The position numbers were made by a program, and so were the translations under genes. The notes under the pieces are model-generated. The model was not told where the DNA came from. It was given only the letters and a program-made list of their open reading frames with translations, and ran no database searches. Positions 54,081 to 62,501 of a stretch of 64,000 bases of DNA are shown piece by piece (position 1 is the first letter of the stretch; the number at the start of each line of letters is the position of its first letter). Origin of the DNA: Fervidibacter sinensis (GTDB lineage: Bacteria > Armatimonadota > Fervidibacteria > Fervidibacterales > Fervidibacteraceae); the NCBI GenBank assembly GCA_032161045.1, contig JAVHTH010000006.1; one strand, 5' to 3'.

Positions 54081-54232
54081 TGGGAGGGCGAACCTCCCGG
54101 TGAGCCGAAATTTTCGTTGTGCGTTCTGCGTTGTGCGTTTTTGAGATTCTTGGCTCGGCAGAAGCCTCGCCCTCCCTGTTAGCAATCGTTGACAATTTTG
54201 GGAGGACGAACCTCTCGGTGAGCCAAAGTTTT
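54081..54232. repeat. Three hairpin-family units and a left composite arm
   Basis: Units at about 54081-54110, 54150-54177 and 54197-54228, in mixed orientation, in the 243-base gap after the second DUF4007-like gene. The stretch 54116-54176, reverse-complemented, matches 59433-59503 including the ACGCACAACGCAGAACGC tail. Confidence 0.7.
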
Positions 54233-54300
54233 CTTCGGTCGCTCCTTGACAAGCCTTTAGGGCACGGACAAGATTTAGGCAGCAGAGGGCAAAAAGGATT

Positions 54301-54597
54301 ATGGCTAATGGACTTTTGCAAAAGAGAAAGCGTAATGAGCGCAAGTTTGGAAATTGGATTGAATTGCCTAACGGTGGTCGCCGCTACTGGTATGAAGTGA
54401 GAGGTCGGAAAGGATGGAGCGCGCGATATGTGAAAGAGGTTGACGCAGAGGAAAACACCGTTAGGTTTTGGCAAGAGATCTACGATGAGCGTGGTCGTCT
54501 TGTGGAAATTCACGAAAAGTTTCCCGTAGACAAGGGTCATCAACGCTTTTGCTCTGAGGGTGAGCAAGATGCTCGTGACGAAGCAAGAAGTCGTTGA
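54301..54597 (+). CDS. Small basic protein of unknown function
   Basis: 98 residues, about one third charged, beta-rich: WIELPNGGRRYWYEVRG, WSARYVKEVD, TVRFWQEIYDERGRLVEIHEKFP. No recognised domain. ATG 54301 has an AAGGA two bases upstream, a tight spacing. The next gene overlaps it by 29 bases, so they behave as a pair, similar in size to toxin-antitoxin partners. Function unknown. Confidence 0.5.
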   Translation: MANGLLQKRKRNERKFGNWIELPNGGRRYWYEVRGRKGWSARYVKEVDAEENTVRFWQEIYDERGRLVEIHEKFPVDKGHQRFCSEGEQDARDEARSR

Positions 54598-54832
54598 AAA
54601 GTTGATGGCTTACTTAAACGGCAAATTGGGACTTCACGAACTGGTTGAATGGGCAGAAGAAGTGATGCAAGAGGGAGATTTTCCTGAAGAGGAGTATGAA
54701 ACATTGCGGGACATCGTTGCGAGGTTGGGAGTGGCTGATGTCACCGCTTTCAGTCTCACTTGGGAAGATTGCGTCTCAATGCTGAAGCAATTGGGCTACC
54801 GAGTCAATGTTGAAGTCAGCCCAGTCTCTTAA
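54569..54832 (+). CDS. Small acidic protein, partner of the preceding gene
   Basis: 87 residues, strongly acidic and helical: KQEVVEKLMAYLNGKLGLHELVEWAEEVMQ, then EEYETLRDIVARLGVADVTAF and WEDCVSMLKQLGY. Looks like an immunity- or antitoxin-type protein (acidic, helical, paired with a basic protein), but the pair could also be structural. ATG 54569 after GAGGGTGAGCAAG is preferred to GTG 54560. Confidence 0.5.
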   Translation: MLVTKQEVVEKLMAYLNGKLGLHELVEWAEEVMQEGDFPEEEYETLRDIVARLGVADVTAFSLTWEDCVSMLKQLGYRVNVEVSPVS

Positions 54833-54859
54833 GGTCAAAGTGGGTTCAGCAAAGCCTTT

Positions 54860-55414
54860 GTGACAAAATTGGTGATACCGCAATTTCGTTTTGGAGCGTG
54901 GGCGACGGTGAACCGATTGGTTGCACTACTTAATCGGTTGCGCGCGGAGGCAAAATGGAGTTGGTTGACAGAAAGTCAGCGAGTGGCAAGTGAGCAGTTG
55001 ATAGACTTTTTCCGCGTCAACGACGCTGTCAACTTATTCGGTGCTCACGGTGTCGGCAAAACTTTTCTCGCTTGGGTTTGGTGCAAGGAATGGCAAAGGT
55101 TTGGTTTCGGACGCATTGCATACTTCCCCTTCGCATCGCTTATTGCTCCCAAAGGAAATTGCCGCTTAGCCATTGTTGACAACTTGCTCTCTCACCGCGA
55201 TGTCATCCGCGATGCAATTCGGCGATCCCGAATTTGCGGTTACGAACGAGTTTTGCTCATCACCGTCCACGCCGCCGCTGACCAGTTGCCGAAAGTTCGG
55301 TTGGACTTGACAGAAACGGACATAGAGCAAATTTCGGAGCGGTTGCGTCGGTTGGGTTCACCACCTTACACCGACCAACCGAGAAATTTGTGGGAATTGG
55401 TCGTGCCCATGTAG
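54860..55414 (+). CDS. Small P-loop ATPase, BrxF-like
   Basis: 184 residues with Walker A GAHGVGKT in NAVNLFGAHGVGKTFLAW and a Walker B-like strand CRLAIVDN. A small stand-alone P-loop protein just before a large BrxC-like ATPase matches the position of BrxF in type 3 BREX operons. I cannot confirm the family from motifs alone; DnaC-like or other helper ATPases remain possible. GTG 54860 has no clear ribosome site. Confidence 0.45.
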   Translation: MTKLVIPQFRFGAWATVNRLVALLNRLRAEAKWSWLTESQRVASEQLIDFFRVNDAVNLFGAHGVGKTFLAWVWCKEWQRFGFGRIAYFPFASLIAPKGNCRLAIVDNLLSHRDVIRDAIRRSRICGYERVLLITVHAAADQLPKVRLDLTETDIEQISERLRRLGSPPYTDQPRNLWELVVPM

Positions 55415-55452
55415 GGCTCTGCTGACTTCTTGTCGGAATGGAGGCGAGCAAC

Positions 55453-58400
55453 ATGGAGCGACTTTGGGAGCGATTGGAAAGTTTACAACCAATTGTGTCA
55501 ACGGTGAAAGCAGACGACCTTCGCCAGCAACCTGAAATCGTCCGCAACAATTATGAACTTGTGGCGTCCTTGTTTTACCCCTTTGAGTCTGTCAAGCGCG
55601 AGTTGCGCGAGCCTTTGCTTCGCCGCATTAAGGACAGCAAGCCTGTAATCGGCTATGTCTCCGGCGATTACGGTTACGGCAAAACAGCGACAATGGTTTG
55701 GCTTTGGCAACAATGCGAACGGGAGGGCATTGTCGCCGTCCCGCCGTTTCTGTTCTACAATTGGGATGCCCTGATCAATGCAGTGGCTTATTGGCTTGAG
55801 TTTCGGTTGAAAGAGCGTCGCCCTGACATCGCAGAAAAGGTCAGTGAACTTCTTGACCGGTTCCGAGGCAGAGCCATTGACGAACTCGCTGAAGAATATG
55901 CTCGCCGAGAACGGGTCCACGCTGAGCGAGCCAAACGCATCATTGAGGATTTGCTCAGGCGGGGGATGTTAACCCTCAGCAACCCGAGCCAAGTCGTTGA
56001 GTTTTTGCAAGAAGCAACATCATTGGCGCAAGAGGGAGGCTACAAAGGGTTAATTGCTTTCGCCGATGAAGTCCAAAACTTCGTTGACCGAGAGAACCGT
56101 CACGAGAGCGTTGAACAGATCCGCATGTTTGTCCACGCCTTCCGAACACTTAGTTGCCCTGTCGGTGTGTTTTTGGGACTGGCTTCAAGGGTTGAAGAAC
56201 TGTTGCACGAACAGGCAGGTGACATGATGCAACGGGTTCAAGATTATCAAGCCTTCCTGCAACTTCAGGGAGCATATACCCGCGATTTCCCAAAGCAACT
56301 TTGGAAGCACCTTTGCGACAATTACGCTCCCGAAGCCTACGAAATCTTTGACGAGGCTGCGCTTGAAGCGTTAGGGCAAATTTGCGAGCGGAAGGATTTG
56401 AGCAACGGTCCGAGGACAGTTATCGCTGCACTCCGGTGCGTTGCTTCCCGTTGGCAAGAAAAGCAACAGCGTTACACCGTTTGGGAATTGGCGGACGATT
56501 ACGAAAACCGACGAATTGTCTTTGAAGGAGCTGAACAACAAATCACGACGACGATGCGAACCTTGCTCAACGAGCCGACAGTTCAAGGCAACCCCGAATA
56601 CCAAAAAGCCATCCGCTTCCTTAGCATGTTCCCTGAAGGTGTCCATGTCAAAGTGGCTGAGCGATACAGGGTCCGCAAAGCCATTGAGGAACTGGCAGAT
56701 GCTTGGGGCTTCCTCGGCACTTACATCTATCAACCCCAGCACGATTTCTTTGCCTTGACTTCCTTGAGCAGGGCGAAGGAGAAAGTGGACACGCTGAGCG
56801 AGTTGCTTCGCCGCTTCAAAAACCGATGGTGGCACGAATACGCTGAGTATCACAAGATGCAAACGGCAAAACTTGCTTTCTTGTCGTTTGTGTTGCCGGA
56901 AATTTTCCCGAGACGAAGCGGCGGAGAGCAAGGCAAATGGAGCGGTCATTTGAGGTCGCTTAATGAAGCGGCTGATGTCGCTGCCCGCAAGGTCGCCGAA
57001 ATTGTTTTAGAGGGCACTTTTGATGGGACGATGATGACTTTCCCCGAGCGGAAAATTGCAATCGCCGTTAGCGACGATGAGCAAGCCTTGAGCCGATGGC
57101 GGACGAGCGAAAACGATGTTGACTTGACTTTTCGCTTCTTCTTGCTCTCGCAATTTGAGGACATCGCAGGCGAAATTATCACAAGTCGCGGCGAACCCAA
57201 CTTGGATTTTCGGCTCAACTTGGACCGCCATTATGATGACTACCCCAGCGACTTGGAACTTTTCCGCGACATTATGTTGCCCCAAAATGTGACAGCGAAA
57301 GTTTTGCTCAATCTCATCATGTTCGTTTACGCGGAAATCAATCGGCGTTCGCTTACAGAAAGCGAACAGGGATTGCTTGAGACTAACTTGTTGAGACCCG
57401 CAATTCGCCATGCTGTCCAATTGCTCTTTCCAGAAACGATGAAAGGGATAGGTGTCACCCCAAAGGGCGTAGGGCAAGCGCTTGTTGAGCAAGTTTTCGT
57501 CCAAAAGTGCAAAGAACTTTTCCCCGACTACAAGCCACTTTTGACGACCCGCCAAAGCGCCAACGATTTGCAGCGATACAAGACGATGCTGTTGCAAAGC
57601 AAATTGACGCGGGCGGAAAAGCAAGGGAGAAAGGCTGTTCTTTGGACGCAGGATGAGTTGACGAAAAATTTGGGCGTCTCCGCGTCTCAAAGAGAGGCGG
57701 TCATTGACAGGTTGGGCGATTTGGGGTTGTTGAAAGTCCGAGAAATCCAGACAAAGGAAGGTCGCAGGGTTGAAGTTACTTTCACCTTGCACCCGCTGGA
57801 GCAAAAGTTTCAGGAGTGGGTTGAAGAGTTCGGCAGCGAAACGCCGGTGACTGCTGGGAGACAAAAACGAAGCGTGAAGGAAATCGCCTATAGCGAACTT
57901 TATCAACGGGCAAGGAGATGGGGCGCCTACAAGGACGAAATTGATGCCGCATTGGATTTGGTGCAAGCGAGAGGAATTTTGGAACGAGTTGACAGCAAGG
58001 TGAGGCAAACTGTCGCCGTTGAAGACCCAGAAGCAGTAAGACAAGACGCGGAAAAGATGAGAAAACTCCTTGAACCGCTGGGTTCACACTTCCCTGATGA
58101 TGTCCGCAGGTTTGAGAGGCAAATTGACAATGTTGTCTCCCTGACTTTCTCGGAAAGTGAAGGCGACCACGAGGAGGCACGCCGGTTGGTGGGCGAACTT
58201 TCCGCGACACTTAAGGAGTTCGCCGTTCAAAAGGCGGACCAAATTGTCCGGGAAGCCGAGGATTGGGGACGAAAGTTGCGAGGGCTTCAAACTAACCTGC
58301 CAACGAAAGAATTGGAACGCAAAGTTGAACTCAGTTTGCGCATCGCCGAGTGGTTGGAGGACCAACGGCGACAACTTCAAAAATGGTTGCGGAAAGTTTC

Positions 58401-58560
58401 CGACGAGTTGAAAAGAATTGCGGACGAAGTATCCCGCGTCGCTCAAATGGCTGAAAGCATCAAGCAGTTGGAGGAAATGAAGGAACGACTTGAAAGACTC
58501 AAATCTGCTGCCGAGCAGATGCAAAAAGCGAAAAGTCAGGCGGATGAGGTAACGCAATAA
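55453..58560 (+). CDS. Large P-loop ATPase, BrxC-like; ends at an in-frame TAA
   Basis: 1035 residues. Walker A GDYGYGKT (71-78) and Walker B GLIAFADEVQNF (D205, E206), then a long helical region with winged-helix-like elements (WTQDELTKNLGVSASQREAV) and coiled coils to the end. BrxC proteins are about 1200 residues and carry a similar N-terminal P-loop. The frame continues after the TAA at 58558-58560 without a good start until it ends at 59430, so the original protein was probably about 1325 residues. ATG 55453 follows GGAGG. Central engine of the island. Confidence 0.6.
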   Translation: MERLWERLESLQPIVSTVKADDLRQQPEIVRNNYELVASLFYPFESVKRELREPLLRRIKDSKPVIGYVSGDYGYGKTATMVWLWQQCEREGIVAVPPFLFYNWDALINAVAYWLEFRLKERRPDIAEKVSELLDRFRGRAIDELAEEYARRERVHAERAKRIIEDLLRRGMLTLSNPSQVVEFLQEATSLAQEGGYKGLIAFADEVQNFVDRENRHESVEQIRMFVHAFRTLSCPVGVFLGLASRVEELLHEQAGDMMQRVQDYQAFLQLQGAYTRDFPKQLWKHLCDNYAPEAYEIFDEAALEALGQICERKDLSNGPRTVIAALRCVASRWQEKQQRYTVWELADDYENRRIVFEGAEQQITTTMRTLLNEPTVQGNPEYQKAIRFLSMFPEGVHVKVAERYRVRKAIEELADAWGFLGTYIYQPQHDFFALTSLSRAKEKVDTLSELLRRFKNRWWHEYAEYHKMQTAKLAFLSFVLPEIFPRRSGGEQGKWSGHLRSLNEAADVAARKVAEIVLEGTFDGTMMTFPERKIAIAVSDDEQALSRWRTSENDVDLTFRFFLLSQFEDIAGEIITSRGEPNLDFRLNLDRHYDDYPSDLELFRDIMLPQNVTAKVLLNLIMFVYAEINRRSLTESEQGLLETNLLRPAIRHAVQLLFPETMKGIGVTPKGVGQALVEQVFVQKCKELFPDYKPLLTTRQSANDLQRYKTMLLQSKLTRAEKQGRKAVLWTQDELTKNLGVSASQREAVIDRLGDLGLLKVREIQTKEGRRVEVTFTLHPLEQKFQEWVEEFGSETPVTAGRQKRSVKEIAYSELYQRARRWGAYKDEIDAALDLVQARGILERVDSKVRQTVAVEDPEAVRQDAEKMRKLLEPLGSHFPDDVRRFERQIDNVVSLTFSESEGDHEEARRLVGELSATLKEFAVQKADQIVREAEDWGRKLRGLQTNLPTKELERKVELSLRIAEWLEDQRRQLQKWLRKVSDELKRIADEVSRVAQMAESIKQLEEMKERLERLKSAAEQMQKAKSQADEVTQ

Positions 58561-59430
58561 GTCAATTCGCTGCGAGGTTATGTTGATGGGTTCAACCAAT
58601 GGAAAGCCCTTGCGGAAGAGGCTGATGGCTTCCGGACCAACTTGCCTGACCGATACGGTGACTTGAAAGAGCAGTTTGACGATTGGCAAGAGAGCGTGAT
58701 GGAACATTTCGCCGAGCAAGGAAAGGAGGCGTTGAAAGACCACGAAAGGTTTAAGTTCGGTTTGGAGGAACTCAGACGGGAACTGGCGAAACGGCAGCAA
58801 GGGGAAAGAGACGCCTTCGCGAAACTGAAAGAAGCCTTTGAAAAGCAATTTACAGCCATCGCAGAGCACCTCTTGCAAACCCCTTACGACTCCGCTGACC
58901 CGGAAGGCTCATACGAGCGGTTGTTCAACGAGGTTATGGAGCGATTCAACGAAGCGTTCAACAAGTTGAGCGAATTTATCCGGCAAGACCGTTCGCGGGT
59001 TACTTTCCTGAGGGTCATCCGCCAGCAAAATGTCAGCGAACTTGAAAGGAAAGTTGCGGAACTGGACGACCAATTGCAATGGCTCAGGCAAGAGTTGACC
59101 CTTGAGGTTGTCAAGTCGTTCCGAAACGGTGACGAGAGGTTGCCAAAGTTGTGCGACGAAATTCGCCAGTGGATTTTAAAGCGAGGCGAGGTCCAGCGAA
59201 AAATTCAAGCCCTTGACAAACCACAGCCACTTGAAGACGGCGTTGAAAAAGCCCTGATGGAAGTTCTAAGGGAAATTGTCAGCAAGCAGCGAACGGGCAA
59301 TATTTCTTTGGCGCATGTTTGGGAAGCAGTAACCCGCGACGGCAAAATCCCACCCGAGCAGTTGCTATCGCTCATTGAACGACTTTACCGAAAGGGCTGG
59401 ATTGAGATAACGGTGAGTGAACGAAAGTAG
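58561..59430 (+). CDS. C-terminal part of the BrxC-like ATPase, separated by one stop codon
   Basis: 289 in-frame codons directly after the TAA (CAA TAA GTC AAT..), reading VNSLRGYVDGFNQW.. with no break in coiled-coil pattern. The only later in-frame start candidate is TTG 58642, without a ribosome site. Contents: coiled coil (to about 59260), then a winged-helix-like end (GNISLAHVWEAVTRDGKIPPEQLLSLIERLYRKGW). Best explanation: a CAA-to-TAA nonsense change, a sequencing error, or programmed readthrough splitting one gene. Might be translated separately at low level. Confidence 0.55.
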   Translation, partial: VNSLRGYVDGFNQWKALAEEADGFRTNLPDRYGDLKEQFDDWQESVMEHFAEQGKEALKDHERFKFGLEELRRELAKRQQGERDAFAKLKEAFEKQFTAIAEHLLQTPYDSADPEGSYERLFNEVMERFNEAFNKLSEFIRQDRSRVTFLRVIRQQNVSELERKVAELDDQLQWLRQELTLEVVKSFRNGDERLPKLCDEIRQWILKRGEVQRKIQALDKPQPLEDGVEKALMEVLREIVSKQRTGNISLAHVWEAVTRDGKIPPEQLLSLIERLYRKGWIEITVSERK

Positions 59431-59432
59431 TT

Positions 59433-59503
59433 GGGAGGGCGAGGCTCCTGCCGAGCCCAAAAATTTCAAAAACGCACAACGCTCAACGCAGAACGCGCAA
59501 CGC
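59433..59503 (+). repeat. Right composite arm: hairpin unit plus ACGC-rich tail
   Basis: GGGAGGGCGAGGCTCCTGCC.. followed by AAAAACGCACAACGC and CAGAACGCGCAACGC. Inverted counterpart of 54116-54176. The two arms bracket the pair of small genes, the BrxF-like gene and the BrxC-like gene. Confidence 0.68.
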
Positions 59504-59523
59504 TCTTTTGAGGAGTGACGGAA

Positions 59524-60630
59524 ATGAAAACGATAACGCTGGAGCAATTGAGCCATCTTCTACGACAAACCCCTGCGATGGTGCAAGTTCACCCGCTTTC
59601 GTTGGTTTTCCTGCCAGATGAGGTTCAAGTTTTTGAAACCGCAGAGGCATTGATTGCAGCGTTAGATTCTCCCGAACCGCAACCGGAAACTCAAATGGTT
59701 ACTCTGCAAATTGACGAACGGTTCGTTCACAGGCTGCCATCGGTTCAATGCGACCACGATCCCTTCACGACGGAACTTAACCAATTTTTGTTGCCGAAAA
59801 TTGATTGGGTGCAAAGGTGGGTGTTGTGTCAGTCTCAAATTCCCGAAACCATATGCCAACGAGCATCAGGCGATTGCGTTGTGCTTGTTATGGTGGACGG
59901 GCTGGGTTTTGCCGATTGGAAACGATTTGCTTGGGAAGGCGAGGCTCCCACTGAGTTCAGTGTGTTGGTTGAACCTTGCTTCGTTGATGGCGCCAGCATA
60001 ACCGAACACGGGATGAGACGCATCGTCGGCGAACCGACAATCGCTTTGCGCTTGGCTAAATTGGGCTACGAGCGTTCTTTTGGCTTCAGTTACTGGGAGC
60101 GTTCCGATAACGAATTGACTGACAGGCTGTTTGCTGGCATCACTGAAGGAGTGCAACGAGTGAAAAGTTTTGCTGAAGTTTTGGAGCGACTTCCAAAATT
60201 GCCTTTACAAGGTTCGTTCGTGCAAATTGTTCGGCAAGGTTTGGATCAAGCAAGCCACAGGCACCGAGACAAACCCGATATCGCTGCCATCACGAGACAA
60301 ATTGTCAACGAGTTGATGGAACTTCAACACATCCTCGGCGAAATGGGTTTGACTGGGACGATTTTCCTGACCGCTGACCACGGCGTCCTTTGGGCAAGCG
60401 AACATGACCTGAAACTTTACGAAGCAGGTGGCGGCAACATCCCACCCCGCTATTATGAGGGTCTACGAAGCGGCGAGGTGCTCTGGAGGGTTCAATTTGA
60501 GGGTGACGATTTTTCGTTGCTCACTTACCCGTTCGTGCGACGCAACTTGCGCTCCAACGAATGGGGCGTTCATGGTGGCTTGTCCTTTGAGGAAAGTTTC
60601 GTCCCGTTTGTGACCGTCCAAGCGCCTTAA
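59524..60630 (+). CDS. PglZ-family alkaline-phosphatase-fold protein
   Basis: 368 residues. Alkaline-phosphatase-superfamily metal positions are recognisable: VMVDGLGFADW (D125), a central GLDQASHRHRDKPD, LTADHGV (D285, H286) and the C-terminal WGVHGGLSFEESFVPF (H350), a PglZ signature. PglZ is a core, essential BREX component of unclear chemistry, probably a phosphodiesterase or signalling element. Residues 136-146 (WEGEAPTEFS) are encoded by an inserted hairpin-repeat unit. ATG 59524 follows GAGGAG; GTG 59515 is the frame edge. Confidence 0.75.
   Translation: MKTITLEQLSHLLRQTPAMVQVHPLSLVFLPDEVQVFETAEALIAALDSPEPQPETQMVTLQIDERFVHRLPSVQCDHDPFTTELNQFLLPKIDWVQRWVLCQSQIPETICQRASGDCVVLVMVDGLGFADWKRFAWEGEAPTEFSVLVEPCFVDGASITEHGMRRIVGEPTIALRLAKLGYERSFGFSYWERSDNELTDRLFAGITEGVQRVKSFAEVLERLPKLPLQGSFVQIVRQGLDQASHRHRDKPDIAAITRQIVNELMELQHILGEMGLTGTIFLTADHGVLWASEHDLKLYEAGGGNIPPRYYEGLRSGEVLWRVQFEGDDFSLLTYPFVRRNLRSNEWGVHGGLSFEESFVPFVTVQAP
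59931..59957 (+). repeat. Hairpin-repeat unit inside the PglZ-like gene
   Basis: TTGGGAAGGCGAGGCTCCCACTGAG, same family as the intergenic units, in frame and encoding WEGEAPTE. Confidence 0.7.
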
Positions 60631-60647
60631 GAAATTCCCGGCTAACA

Positions 60648-60755
60648 GGGAGGGCGAGGCTCCCGCCAAGCCGAAATTTGGGCTAACAGGGAAGGCGAGG
60701 CTCATGCCGAGCCGAAATTTGAATGGGAAAGGTGAGGCTCTCGCCAAACCCTAAA
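60648..60755 (+). repeat. Three tandem hairpin-repeat units
   Basis: Units at about 60648-60678, 60689-60718 and 60724-60752, each GGGARGGCGAGGCTC..GCCRAGCCGAAATTT. They fill most of the 151-base gap after the PglZ-like gene. Confidence 0.75.
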
Positions 60756-60781
60756 ATTTAGCAACGAGGGGGTGGCCGGCT

Positions 60782-61417
60782 TTGGACGAGTGCAAATCCG
60801 AGGTGGCAGAAGCCTTTGAATTGTTGCTTGAGGCTTTGGATGAGGAGCGAAAGCAGGTCGCGGAAAGGTTAAGCCAAATTGCCTTGACCGAAGGTGTTAC
60901 GGCGGCACAAAAGGTTTTGCAGCGATTGAGTTTCCTTGAGCAGTTAAAAGCGCAAGTGCAAGGGCTCTACGAAAGTTGGCAGAACGGACGAATGGTTCAA
61001 CCTGAAATTTCGCCAAGGGAGCAGGTTCCCATTGAACCTAAAAGCGTTGACCGTGACCCAACAGTTGAATGGCTGAGCAGGTTGGTTGAAAAGCCAAGAC
61101 AGCAAAGAGTTTTCGGCGGAATTCCATCGCGTGCTTTCAGGTCATATATCTTGAAGGCTCTCGCTCGGTTTGGTGGAAGTGCAAGGGAAGCGGATGTTCT
61201 TGAACGAGTTGAAGAAATGGTCAAGCCCTTTCTTTCGGAAGTAGACCTTGAGTGGATGCCTACAGGCAACGATTACCGTTGGCGCAAGAAAGCAAGATGG
61301 GAGCGGTTCAAAATGGTGCAAGAAGGATTGCTTCGTCCCGATTCGCCACGCGGGATTTGGGAACTTACCGAGTTGGGATGGCAGGAAGCGAGGAAGTTAC
61401 TTGAGGGTGAAAATTAG
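60782..61417 (+). CDS. Coiled-coil protein with an Mrr_N-like winged helix
   Basis: 211 residues. The N-terminal half is an acidic coiled coil (EAFELLLEALDEERKQVAERL..). The C-terminal 90 residues look like the Mrr_N winged-helix domain that precedes restriction nuclease domains: RSYILKALARFGGSAREADVLERVEEM and GIWELTELGWQEARKLL. No nuclease motif follows. TTG 60782 is preceded by GAGGGGGTGG. Likely a DNA-sensing regulator or adaptor for the island. Confidence 0.5.
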   Translation: MDECKSEVAEAFELLLEALDEERKQVAERLSQIALTEGVTAAQKVLQRLSFLEQLKAQVQGLYESWQNGRMVQPEISPREQVPIEPKSVDRDPTVEWLSRLVEKPRQQRVFGGIPSRAFRSYILKALARFGGSAREADVLERVEEMVKPFLSEVDLEWMPTGNDYRWRKKARWERFKMVQEGLLRPDSPRGIWELTELGWQEARKLLEGEN

Positions 61418-61437
61418 TGACAAGGGAGGCGAATTAG

Positions 61438-61794
61438 GTGGAAAAATTCCCCGTCAAGAGTTACGAAGGGTTTGAGCAAAAGGTGTTAGACGGTGTGACC
61501 ATTTACAAGAGCAAGCGGCGGTGGATTGCGTTGGTCGTCATTGAAACGCCCTTTGGCAAGCAACTTAAACTTTACGCTTGGGTCTTTCGCGATGGCGACT
61601 GGAAAGTTGACCTTGCCAATCTAAATGTCGGCTACTGGGATTTCAAAAGGTTCGCTGCATGTGCTGAACAATTGTGCAAAAGGCATAAGGTCAACCGTCA
61701 AGAAACTTTTGACTCGTCGGAGGAAGACTCTGCAGCCCAAATATTGCTTGACTGGTTGAACCCAAGACAAAGTCCCAGTAAACGGCGAAGGTAG
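61438..61794 (+). CDS. Hypothetical basic protein
   Basis: 118 residues, no recognised domain: a beta-rich N-terminal half (VTIYKSKRRWIALVVIETPFGKQLKLYAWVF) and a basic tail. GTG 61438 lies eight bases after GGAGG. Twenty bases downstream of the Mrr_N-like gene, so likely in the same transcript. Function unknown. Confidence 0.5.
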   Translation: MEKFPVKSYEGFEQKVLDGVTIYKSKRRWIALVVIETPFGKQLKLYAWVFRDGDWKVDLANLNVGYWDFKRFAACAEQLCKRHKVNRQETFDSSEEDSAAQILLDWLNPRQSPSKRRR

Positions 61795-61827
61795 AAAATT
61801 GGTAACCCTGATGAGAGGTGATACCCA

Positions 61828-62067
61828 ATGGGCTTCAAAGGGACTGTCAAGGGCAAATTCATTGAGTTGGACGAACCTATCCCATTACCGGAAGGGACGA
61901 GGGTTGAAGTAACAGTGAAGCCTTTGGATGTCCGTAAGAATTCACCGCAAGCATGGTTGAAATTGGCTGGGACTTTGACAGACGAGGAAGCAGAAACGAT
62001 AATGAAGGTGGTGCGCGAGGAAATACGACGAATTGATTGGGAAATTTGGGAGGGAAAAGAGCCGTGA
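61828..62067 (+). CDS. Antitoxin of the AF2212/DUF104-like type
   Basis: 79 residues starting with VKGKFIELDEPIPLPEGTRVEVTV, a short beta-barrel-like fold found in antitoxins that pair with PIN toxins. ATG 61828 after GAGAGG. Stop overlaps the toxin start (GTGA). Confidence 0.75.
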   Translation: MGFKGTVKGKFIELDEPIPLPEGTRVEVTVKPLDVRKNSPQAWLKLAGTLTDEEAETIMKVVREEIRRIDWEIWEGKEP

Positions 62068-62501
62068 GATACTTGATGGACACAGACCATTGCAGCCATT
62101 TACAGCGCGGGCATCCTTTGGTTGTGCAACATCTTAAGTCGCTGCCTGAAGATGCCGAAGTGATGACATCCGTGATCACCCAAGCAGAGTTGTTAATCGG
62201 TGTTCACTTAGCCCAAACCCCACAAAGGAGAGAGGAATTGCAAAGGCTATACGAATGGCTAAAAACCAGTATCTCGGACATATTGCCTGTGACAACCGAT
62301 GTAGCGGAACTCTTTGCTGTCATCGCTGTGGACTTGAGGCGAAAAGGCAAACCTATCCTGGTGAATGACATCTGGATTGCTGCCATTGCTCTGGCGAACG
62401 AATGCATTCTCGTCAGCAGCGACGAACATTTTCGCTTTATAGATGGACTTCAGGTTGAGGATTGGACTAAACCCGAAGCAAGTGAAGGTGGAAACCCATG
62501 A
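62064..62501 (+). CDS. vapC: VapC-like PIN-domain toxin
   Basis: 145-residue endoribonuclease. PIN acidic residues are visible in YLMDTDHCSHL, TQAELLIGV (Glu), LVNDIWIAAIAL and LVSSDEHFRFI. The start is GTG 62064, which overlaps the antitoxin TGA; RBS GGGAGGG. Its TGA overlaps the ATG of the HerA-like gene (ATGA), so the toxin and the ATPase are translationally coupled. Confidence 0.85.
   Translation: MRYLMDTDHCSHLQRGHPLVVQHLKSLPEDAEVMTSVITQAELLIGVHLAQTPQRREELQRLYEWLKTSISDILPVTTDVAELFAVIAVDLRRKGKPILVNDIWIAAIALANECILVSSDEHFRFIDGLQVEDWTKPEASEGGNP

Noticed and set aside
58642..59430. Independent gene starting at TTG 58642
   Set aside because: No ribosome site and the same frame as the ATPase; better read as its continuation after the TAA.
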